From: Gammaproteobacteria bacterium
GTDB taxonomy: Bacteria; Pseudomonadota; Gammaproteobacteria; Ga0077536
DNA: 64,000 nt
Direction of reading: 5' to 3'
NCBI GenBank assembly: GCA_016209015.1
Contig: JACQWY010000020.1
Span: 43,663-107,662, forward strand
The notes under the pieces are model-generated. The model worked only from the letters and a program-made list of their open reading frames with translations, was not told the DNA's origin and searched no databases. The position numbers and the translations under genes were made by a program. Shown here one piece after another: positions 35,605 through 41,676 of this stretch. How positions within the stretch are numbered: the stretch's first letter is position 1; every line of letters starts with the position of its first letter.

Positions 35605-35742
35605 TGAACCTGCCCCGCTGAAACGGACGCCAGGAAGCGATACTTTAATCGCACTCTGGAGGTTCCCATGAAACGTATTCCCCGTCGTCAATACACGGAT
35701 GAATTCAAAGCGCAGGCGGTCACGCTGGCGGAATCGGTCGGC
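35605..35742 (+). mobile_element. Left end of an IS3-family insertion sequence
   Basis: TGAACCTGCCCCGCTGAAAC looks like an IS terminal repeat. At 35668 the orfA start follows: MKRIPRRQYTDEFKAQAVTL AESVG, the usual opening of IS3-group transposase OrfA (helix-turn-helix). After about 25 codons the IS sequence stops and hlyD sequence begins, so only a stump remains. Confidence 0.8.
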
Positions 35743-35904
35743 CCGTCGCTCGACGCGACGACCATGGGCATTGACGGCAATGAGATCAAGCTCGCGCCCG
35801 GTATGGCGGTGAGTGCGGAGGTGAAGATGGGGACGCGGAAGGTAATCGAGTTCTTGCTGAGTCCGTTGCTACGGTATCAGCAGGAGAGTGGGAGAGAGCG
35901 ATGA
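35668..35904 (+). pseudogene. Chimeric ORF: IS3 OrfA start fused in frame to hlyD 3' end
   Basis: 78 codons. Residues 1-25 are transposase OrfA; from about 35746 the frame is SLDATTMGIDGNEIKLAPGM and onward to LLRYQQESGRER, the HlyD C-terminus. The fusion is in frame with the native ribosome-binding site (GGAGGTTCCC) of the IS. A product could be made, but it lacks any complete domain. It shows that IS activity took part in the rearrangements. Confidence 0.85.
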
Positions 35905-36155
35905 TAGCGAATCCGGTTCAGTTCTGCGCGAGGCGCTCGTCCTTCGGCGCCAGAGCGTTCGAGCATCAACTCCATGTCGCTCCCATTGAACTGTTGATGA
36001 TCAGCGAGATGGCGAGCCACAACTCTTCAGGAGCAGTGCGCGGAGTCGCGCTGAGGCTCGGACGACTCGTCCACCACGAAGTACCTGCTGTCCGTGAGCG
36101 AAGCAAACCCGGCTTCGTGCATTTAGCTGCTGGTCAGGTTGGAGGCGCGAGATGA
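35901..36155 (+). CDS. Small ORF coupled to both neighbours, doubtful
   Basis: 84 codons with no recognised domain. Its ATG overlaps the hlyD-fragment TGA (ATGA), and its own TGA overlaps the ATG of the next membrane protein. A shorter ORF (32987-33115) stands in the same place after the complete hlyD. It may serve only to carry ribosomes from hlyD into the downstream gene; its residues look unconstrained. Confidence 0.3.
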   Translation: MIANPVQFCARRSSFGARAFEHQLHVAPIELLMISEMASHNSSGAVRGVALRLGRLVHHEVPAVRERSKPGFVHLAAGQVGGAR

Positions 36156-36850
36156 GTTTGATTTCTGCGTTATTCGGGTTTTGGCCATACATGACCATTT
36201 GGGAAGGCTCCAAGCTCGCATTTGTGCTCGGCGCGTTCGTGTTACTGCCGATCCTTCATGTGACGTTTTTTCGATGGAAGTTTCGTGAGCCGAGAGCTCG
36301 TCAAAGAGCGATTACCGTCTACCTCGTGGGTCTGGTTGTCGTCATCTACGGGGATGTCGTCGTGCGGGCCGTCATGTCGAAATTTATGTGCGATACCCGT
36401 GCTGGCACGCACATCTACAAAACGGTCACGGCTGATGGATTCCTCGGGGACGGCGATATCGAGTACTGGTCTAAGCGAGGATTCAAGTATGTCGAGGTGT
36501 ACGCGGACTATCGATATCGTATAACGATGCAGGGCGGGAAACGGAGGCTAGAGAAGGTCGAACACTTTTCGAGCGAATATGAAGTTGAGTTTTTGGATAA
36601 CGACATTCCGCTGTGCTGCAGCGAAAGAAGATTAGTCGTCCGCAATAGAGCGACTGGTGAGGTCTTGGGGGAAGTCATAACCTTTGGAATGCGTGTCGGC
36701 TTTTGGGACGCAATGCTTGGATTTCTTCCCGGCGCTCGGAGCTATCCCTCTTGTCCTGGTGGCGACAAGCTGCCAACTGTCGGGGCTGCCCGATATGCAA
36801 CATCCCCAAGAGACCTAACCGGGCAAGTAATTCATCCCGCGAATCCATAG
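36152..36850 (+). CDS. Membrane protein with C-x-T-x-AG...YKT motif (copy B; putative immunity or partner protein)
   Basis: 232 residues. Two membrane helices (LAFVLGAFVLLPILHVTFF and ITVYLVGLVVVIYGDVVVR) are followed by MCDTRAGTHIYKTVTADGF and a soluble domain with RNRATGEVLGEVITF, like copy A (RDRTTKEILGELVTI). A clear site (GGAGGCGCGAG) precedes ATG 36152. It ends 10 bases before a second RTX-lipase-type headpiece. Strong divergence from copy A outside the motif resembles immunity families that follow different effector versions; this is inference. Confidence 0.7.
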   Translation: MSLISALFGFWPYMTIWEGSKLAFVLGAFVLLPILHVTFFRWKFREPRARQRAITVYLVGLVVVIYGDVVVRAVMSKFMCDTRAGTHIYKTVTADGFLGDGDIEYWSKRGFKYVEVYADYRYRITMQGGKRRLEKVEHFSSEYEVEFLDNDIPLCCSERRLVVRNRATGEVLGEVITFGMRVGFWDAMLGFLPGARSYPSCPGGDKLPTVGAARYATSPRDLTGQVIHPANP

Positions 36851-36860
36851 GAGCGCACAA

Positions 36861-37103
36861 ATGGCCGCGTTGACCTTCAGGGATTTTTACAAGTATTCGT
36901 GGTTCGCGAATCTATCGTATATCGACTGGGCGCCTGAGACGGCGAATGGCAGCAAAGGGCTAATAGGATCCGCGACATCGCCTGACTGGAACTACAAGAT
37001 CCCGTCATCACGTTTGGCAGAAAAGAACAACACAGGACAGGCACAAACTCGATCGCCTGACCACGCTGCCGCCCGCCCGGTTCGCAGAACCACGCAAACA
37101 TGA
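36861..37103 (+). pseudogene. N-terminal fragment of an RTX lipase-type gene (copy B)
   Basis: TLTF-type start with FRDFYKYSWFANLSYIDWAP and KIPSSRLAEK matches copy A (IYKYSWFANLAYVLW, IPGDRL). Homology ends near 37020, where ACAACACAGGACAGGCAC, a repeat known from 38683 and 39088, begins. The remaining codons are repeat-derived. An AGGAG site precedes the ATG. It is a second decapitated effector gene behind its own membrane protein. Confidence 0.7.
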
Positions 37104-37332
37104 ACGCTCAGCCGAAACTTCGTCGTCGAATCAGGAAGCGGATACGTCTCGAGTAAGAAAGCGAGTCAGCGGGTACCGTCCGTAGCAATGCCGCCCGTGT
37201 CGCACACGCCGTGCGACGCGATGGCGGCGTCAGTGGTCAAGATTGTGCGCGTCGTTACAGACGTTGCGCGGCAAGCTTCCCGCGATGCCAGCGGCGCCCT
37301 TGTTTCGCGGCAAAGAGTTCCGATCCTCGACT
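37104..37332. other. Stretch without a recognisable gene
   Basis: Lies between the copy-B fragment and the third 86-bp element. No ORF, repeat or regulatory site could be identified. Confidence 0.5.
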
Positions 37333-37418
37333 AAAAGGGGACAGATTTATTTTCTTCCCGATCCCGAAATTCACTTTTCTGTTGCGCGCTGGCTGGGAAA
37401 ATAAATCTGTCCCCTTTT
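37333..37418. repeat. 86-bp inverted-repeat element, copy 3
   Basis: Identical in length and ends to copies 1 and 2. It is followed after three bases by an hlyD fragment. Confidence 0.92.
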
Positions 37419-37421
37419 CCC

Positions 37422-37456
37422 GAAGTCGAGGCGATGGTGCCGAACCAGGACATCGG
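37422..37456 (+). pseudogene. 35-bp internal hlyD fragment
   Basis: GAAGTCGAGGCGATGGTGCC and the next 15 bases are identical to the complete hlyD gene (codons for EVEAMVPNQDIG). The match starts right beside repeat copy 3 and ends abruptly. Confidence 0.85.
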
Positions 37457-37658
37457 TGTTGCTGCGCGCCCTGACTTGACCAGATCGAAGCCGTCTGCGC
37501 GCGCTCGATTGACCAGAGCAGATCGCCGCTTTCCCTGATGCTTCGTCAACTTGCATTGCCTGGACGTTGGTCGACAGACAATGAGCATGCCTGGTCAATA
37601 GTTGGCGCGCAGCAACACCCGGAAAGCCGTCGGAAGCAGGGGTATGCGCGGATTTTCT

Positions 37659-37676
37659 GTATTTTATGGTAAATAC
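37659..37676. promoter_or_regulatory. Palindromic operator-like site upstream of the antitoxin gene
   Basis: GTATTT-TATGGT-AAATAC is a perfect 6-6 inverted repeat 47 bases before the antitoxin start, within an AT-rich promoter-like segment. Phd/YefM antitoxins normally repress their own operon by binding such palindromes. Binding here is inferred. Confidence 0.5.
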
Positions 37677-37722
37677 GTGAACTTCGTGCTAGGGTGATTT
37701 TAAGACTGAAGGAGGTCCATCC

Positions 37723-37980
37723 ATGACCAAAGTCACTTCCGGCGAATTCGCCCGCGAGTTCGGACGCTACCGTGTGATGGCGCATCGCGAGCCCGTCGTC
37801 GTCACCAACCACGGGCGCGATGATGTGGTGCTGATCGGGGCGGAAGACTATGCGCGGCTGCGGCGCTACGAGCAAAAGCCGCTTCACGTCTCGCAGCTTC
37901 CGCGCGAGGTCGTAGACGAACTCGGCACCGTTGCCGTTCCCGAATCGGCCTCGCAGTTCGATCACGAATACCAGCCCTGA
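37723..37980 (+). CDS. Phd/YefM family antitoxin
   Basis: 85 residues. The N-terminal DNA-binding fold MTKVTSGEFAREFGRYRVMA followed by REPVVVTNHGRDDVVLIGAED YARL is typical of prevent-host-death antitoxins. The C-terminal ~30 residues (LPREVVDELGTVAVPES) would wrap the toxin. A strong site (AAGGAGGT) precedes ATG 37723. The toxin gene starts 4 bases after the stop. It should neutralise the toxin and repress the operon. Confidence 0.87.
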   Translation: MTKVTSGEFAREFGRYRVMAHREPVVVTNHGRDDVVLIGAEDYARLRRYEQKPLHVSQLPREVVDELGTVAVPESASQFDHEYQP

Positions 37981-37983
37981 GCG

Positions 37984-38412
37984 ATGGCGGAACTCGGGCC
38001 GGGGATTGGCCTCGTCATTCGCCATGCGTATCTCTGGTGGAGCGAAGCGCGAAATGGCCGCGAGGAAGGGAGCAAGGACCGCCCCTGCGTGATCGTTCAT
38101 CTGCGCGTCAACGAACACAAAGAACTCGAAACGTATATCTGCCCCGTCACGCACGCGCCGCCCGAGGTGCCGGAAAAGGCGATGGAGATTCCGGCCGCCA
38201 CGAAAAAGCGCCTTGGCCTTGATGACGAGCGCTCCTGGATCATCACCACCGAAGTCAACCGCTTCATCTGGCCGGGGCCGGACCTGCGGCCCGTTCCGGG
38301 CGGCGGCAATTCGTATGGATTGCTGCCCGGCGCGATGACGCGCGATCTGGTCGCGCAGGTCAAAGCCAACGCGCAGGATAAATCGCTGCTGATCCTGGGC
38401 CGCACTGAATGA
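37984..38412 (+). CDS. PemK/MazF-like toxin of a type II toxin-antitoxin pair
   Basis: 142 residues. DRPCVIVHLRVNEHKELETY is the first-strand region of the PemK/MazF-type barrel, a family of ribosome-independent mRNA endonucleases. SWIITTEVNRFIWPGPDLRP and the C-terminal MTRDLVAQVKANAQDKSLLI fit PemK-like plasmid-growth-inhibitor proteins. Pairing with Phd rather than a MazE-type antitoxin is seen in several such modules. Intact frame, so probably active. Confidence 0.75.
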   Translation: MAELGPGIGLVIRHAYLWWSEARNGREEGSKDRPCVIVHLRVNEHKELETYICPVTHAPPEVPEKAMEIPAATKKRLGLDDERSWIITTEVNRFIWPGPDLRPVPGGGNSYGLLPGAMTRDLVAQVKANAQDKSLLILGRTE

Positions 38413-38586
38413 TAAATCCATCAGCCGGCCGGATTTTCTGGTGTGGCAATGTCAACCGCGCCATTCGGCGCGGCTCGCCCTGACTCGAGCTTCGGAATCG
38501 TATTTCTGCGCACGCAGGGGCGAGCAGATCGGCGCTGTAATCGAACCGGGGATAGATTCGTCTCGCCGTGGGGACGCCATATCTTT
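38413..38586. other. Spacer between toxin-antitoxin pair and repeats
   Basis: No gene or motif recognised; it joins the toxin gene to the second 68-bp repeat. Confidence 0.5.
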
Positions 38587-38654
38587 CGAGGGGTTAGGAA
38601 ACGGCCTCTGATTCGTACGGCGCTTTTGCAATGAAAGCGCCGCCCGCGCCGAAT
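38587..38654. repeat. 68-bp repeat, copy 2
   Basis: One base different from 35536-35603; same GGCGCTTT...AAAGCGCC palindrome. Confidence 0.9.
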
Positions 38655-38682
38655 CCGCTCCGAGAAATTTGCAGCGATGCTG

Positions 38683-38738
38683 GACAACACAGGACAGGCA
38701 CGAATTGAGCGGGGAAAGGCGCCTGTCCCGAATTTCCC
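38683..38738. repeat. 56-bp GGACAGGCAC...GCGCCTGTCC element, copy 1
   Basis: GACAACACAGGACAGGCACG through GAATTTCCC, identical to 39088-39143. The two copies bracket an hlyD fragment as direct repeats. A partial copy lies at 37027. Confidence 0.92.
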
Positions 38739-38742
38739 CGAG

Positions 38743-39081
38743 GTCGCGTTGCAGACGCTGACGGCGCCGCTCGCCGGGACGGTGCAGCAGCTGGCCGTGC
38801 ACACCGTCGGTGGGGTCGTGACTGAGGCGCAGCCTTTGATGTTGCTGGTGCCGGATGATTCACCGATTGAGGTCGAGGCCATGGTGCCGAACAAGGACAT
38901 TGGCTTCGTGCATGAGGGGCGGGAAGCCATGGTCAAGGTCGAGACTTTCAATTTCACGAAATATGGATTCGTGCGGGGGAGGGTCCGTAAAGTCTCGCCT
39001 GACGCGGTCGCGGATGAGAAGCATGGGCTCGTCTATACGGCGCATGTGATGCTCAATACGACGACGATGCGCATTGATGGG
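38743..39081 (+). pseudogene. hlyD internal fragment (113 codons)
   Basis: An open frame from VALQTLTAPLAGTVQQLAVH through VEAMVPNKDIGFVHEGREAM to TTTMRIDG corresponds to the second lipoyl half and beta-barrel of the complete HlyD, about 85-90% alike. Both ends stop at 56-bp direct repeats. It has neither the anchor and coiled-coil nor the C-terminal signature. Confidence 0.93.
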
Positions 39082-39087
39082 AAGGGG

Positions 39088-39143
39088 GACAACACAGGAC
39101 AGGCACGAATTGAGCGGGGAAAGGCGCCTGTCCCGAATTTCCC
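39088..39143. repeat. 56-bp GGACAGGCAC...GCGCCTGTCC element, copy 2
   Basis: Identical to 38683-38738; joined directly to the half-copy of the 86-bp element. Confidence 0.92.
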
Positions 39144-39144
39144 A

Positions 39145-39196
39145 AAATTCACTTTTCTGTTGCGCGCTGGCTGGGAAAATAAATCTGTCCCCTTTT
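39145..39196. repeat. Right half of the 86-bp element (copy 4)
   Basis: AAATTCACTTTTCTGTTGCG to CCCCTTTT matches the right 52 bases of the full element. Its left half is missing at the junction with the 56-bp element. Confidence 0.88.
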
Positions 39197-39287
39197 CCCG
39201 AGCACGTGCCTGTCCCGAGATGACTGCGCCCTGAGGGAATAGGTGCCTATCCCGAGATGAGCCTCAGACGAATACGTGCCTGTCCCC

Positions 39288-39317
39288 AAACAAAAGAGCC
39301 GGCGCAAGCGCCGGCTC
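39288..39317 (-). terminator. Intrinsic terminator of the LLM oxidoreductase gene
   Basis: On the minus strand GAGCCGGCG-CTTG-CGCCGGCTC is followed by TTTTGTTTG, 24 bases after the gene's stop. Confidence 0.85.
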
Positions 39318-39340
39318 CATCGTCCCCGCTCGGCGCTAAC

Positions 39341-40387
39341 TCACAGCTTCCTCAACTTCGGTGCAATCTCGCTCGCGAAGTGCTCCATGCTTTCCCGCGT
39401 GTAGCCCTGCTCCGTGCCCGGGTAGTTCATGTAGATCGCGAGGTGCGTGCTCGGGTTCTTCTCGTGGTGCTCGCAGAGGCGCTCGTAGACCTCGGAGGGC
39501 GATCCCACGATGCAGGCCTCGCCGAAGAAATCCGCGGCCTGCTTGCGGCGCATCTCGGCCGGCGAGGGGATCGGCGACTCGTGGCTCCAGTTCGGCTCGG
39601 CCGCGACGTCGCCGGATTCCACGGCCCAGTTCAGATAGCAGCTCAGCATGTGGTGCAGGCCTTCCGCGCAGCGGTCCCAGGCCTTCTCCGTCGTCGGCCC
39701 GACGAAGCAGGTGACGATCTGGCCGACGTGGTGATCCTTCGGATCGCGGCCGTACTTCACGAGCGCCTCGTAGTACTTGTCGCTGTGCTCGCGCGGGCCG
39801 ATGCCGGCGAGATGGAAGCCGTGTTTCGCTGCACGATCGATCGCCGCATCGACGCGCGCGCCGACCCAGATCGGACAGGGGCTCTGCGCCGGCGGCGGCG
39901 TGACCTGGATGTCGTTCACCTCGTAGTACTTGCCTTTGTGTGTGACCTTCTTCTCGTTCAGCAGTCGATGAATGAGCACCGAGCCCTCGGCCATGCGCGC
40001 GCCGCGATCGCGCGGCGTGAGCCCCACGCCCGTGAATTCCTCGGGGCGATAACCGAGGCCGAGGCCGAGATCGAAACGGCCGTCGGAAATGAGATCGACC
40101 GTCGCCGCCTGTTCCGCGATACGTATCGGATCGTGCATCGGCATGAGGATGATGTAAGTGCCGATGCGAATGGTCTTCGTCCGCGCGGCGACCGCGGCCG
40201 CGATCGTCAGCGGCGCCGACATGTAGCCGTCGTCGACGAAGTGATGTTCGCTCATCCACACGTTGTCGAAGCCGAGGTCTTCGGCGTAGCAGGTGAGCTC
40301 GAGCTCCTCGCGATAGACCTTGGGCCAGGGCTGGCGATTCCAGGCGGGATTGCGATAAGCGTAGAGCAGTCCGAGTTTGAGACTCAT
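39341..40387 (-). CDS. LLM class flavin-dependent oxidoreductase
   Basis: 348 residues of the luciferase-like monooxygenase family (TIM barrel, reduced-FMN dependent). MSLKLGLLYAYRNPAW starts the protein; EDLGFDNVWMSEHHFVDDGY, TIRIGTYIILMPMHDPIRIA, EQAATVDLISDGRFDLGLGL and YYEVNDIQVTPPPAQ are family segments. ATG 40387 has AAGGAAA upstream; the longer frame has no homology. Its last 50 codons are duplicated at 29209-29365. Substrate unknown; no link to secretion is evident. Confidence 0.9.
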   Translation of the reverse strand: MSLKLGLLYAYRNPAWNRQPWPKVYREELELTCYAEDLGFDNVWMSEHHFVDDGYMSAPLTIAAAVAARTKTIRIGTYIILMPMHDPIRIAEQAATVDLISDGRFDLGLGLGYRPEEFTGVGLTPRDRGARMAEGSVLIHRLLNEKKVTHKGKYYEVNDIQVTPPPAQSPCPIWVGARVDAAIDRAAKHGFHLAGIGPREHSDKYYEALVKYGRDPKDHHVGQIVTCFVGPTTEKAWDRCAEGLHHMLSCYLNWAVESGDVAAEPNWSHESPIPSPAEMRRKQAADFFGEACIVGSPSEVYERLCEHHEKNPSTHLAIYMNYPGTEQGYTRESMEHFASEIAPKLRKL

Positions 40388-40904
40388 CGATGGTTTCCTT
40401 CTTGTGGCCGGGCCGGCGCCGGCTGCGCCCGTCCCGGATAGAACCTGCCGCGCTTCGCACCCGATGAGCACCGGCCCGGGCCGCGAGCTGCCGCGCGATT
40501 TGCAGATTCCAGTTTCAGCTAGACGAGACCGGCCGGGCGACGGCGCGTGGGCGGCGCAGGGCGGGGCCGGGATCATGACCCTGCTCCGCGAGGGCCCGTC
40601 GCGCCGACCGGTATATACACCGGGCGACGGCACGTCCCGCGAGCCGCTCGGGCGGCTTCTCGTCCTCGCCGGTACCGGTGGGGAATGCGGAGCAGGCGCC
40701 TAGTGTCGCATCGCGGCGCGGGGGCGGAAAGAGTGCGGACCACCGGCGGTCGAGCCGTCCGGAGTCATCGCCCCCACTGACCGACGCAGGGAGTGACGGG
40801 AGATGTTCCCGCGGCGCATCTGCGGGCCGCGCCCTGTCTTCTCCTGCGCGACGAGGCTCCTATCCTTGACCCCGGTTCACCCACTCACGATCGGGAAGGA
40901 CTGC
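40388..40904. other. Gap between divergent genes
   Basis: About 500 bases of GC-rich DNA between the LLM gene and the membrane protein at 40905. Several short frames exist but none has a recognisable protein or good start. It should hold the promoter of the effector operon; no convincing -35/-10 pair was found. Confidence 0.5.
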
Positions 40905-41534
40905 ATGCTCGGGCTCGCGATACTGGCGGTCTTCGCCGTATACCTCTGGCTCACCGTGGTGCTCGCCCGCATCGCAACGGCTTATGTGCGCGCCTACCAT
41001 CTGCCGGGTTGGATCGGTGGTGGGACGATCTCACTGATCATGTTCCTGCTCGTGTTCTGGGATTGGATCCCGACCGCGGTCGCACATCACTACTACTGTT
41101 CGACGCGGGCGGGCTTGAAGGTCTACAAGACGTTGGAGCAGTGGCGGGTGGAGAATCCGGGGGTGATGGAGACGCTGGTGACCCCGATCAATTCGCCATC
41201 GGTCGCGCTTTCGAACGGAACGAGCTTCACTCTGAATCAGAGATTCGAGTGGCGGATGACGAACCGGCCGGTGTTCATGAGCGTGGTCGAACACGTCGAG
41301 GCAATCTATGATCACAAACCGTCGAGCGGATATCCGCGTGAAGAGCTGATCATGGCACTCACCGATTATTCGAGTGGGACCGGCTGGTTCCCGGCCGATG
41401 CCAATACGCTGCACGATTACAAGTTCTGGCTGGTCATGCGGAGCTGCGATGAAGCTGCCCAGAGCCGAGACGAAATGCTCGAAGATCGCTTCGTCAAAAC
41501 GATGCGGAGCATTGGACGGCCACCGACGAACTGA
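40905..41534 (+). CDS. Membrane protein with C-x-T-x-AG...YKT motif (copy C; putative immunity or partner protein)
   Basis: 209 residues from ATG 40905 with GGGAAGGA upstream. Two membrane helices (LAILAVFAVYLWLTVVLARI and GGTISLIMFLLVFWDW) are followed by YYCSTRAGLKVYKTLEQW and a soluble C-terminal domain unlike those of copies A and B. It lies 142 bases before the intact RTX lipase gene. A conserved anchor and motif with a changing C-terminal domain, always next to an effector-like gene, is what cognate immunity proteins look like; no experiment is known to me. Confidence 0.72.
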   Translation: MLGLAILAVFAVYLWLTVVLARIATAYVRAYHLPGWIGGGTISLIMFLLVFWDWIPTAVAHHYYCSTRAGLKVYKTLEQWRVENPGVMETLVTPINSPSVALSNGTSFTLNQRFEWRMTNRPVFMSVVEHVEAIYDHKPSSGYPREELIMALTDYSSGTGWFPADANTLHDYKFWLVMRSCDEAAQSRDEMLEDRFVKTMRSIGRPPTN

Positions 41535-41676
41535 ATCGCAGCAACAGGGATAGACGCCAATACGGCAAGACTGATGCACAGCCACGTTTATGCGGCGCAC
41601 GGATGTGCCAGGTGGTGTCGATTGAATAGCGCAATCATGGATGAGTGCGCGGGTCTCGAGAAACGGAGCGGAGCCG

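Noticed and set aside
37546..38421. 291-codon minus-strand ORF over the toxin-antitoxin pair
   Set aside because: Shadow of the two plus-strand genes, which have matching families and good ribosome sites.
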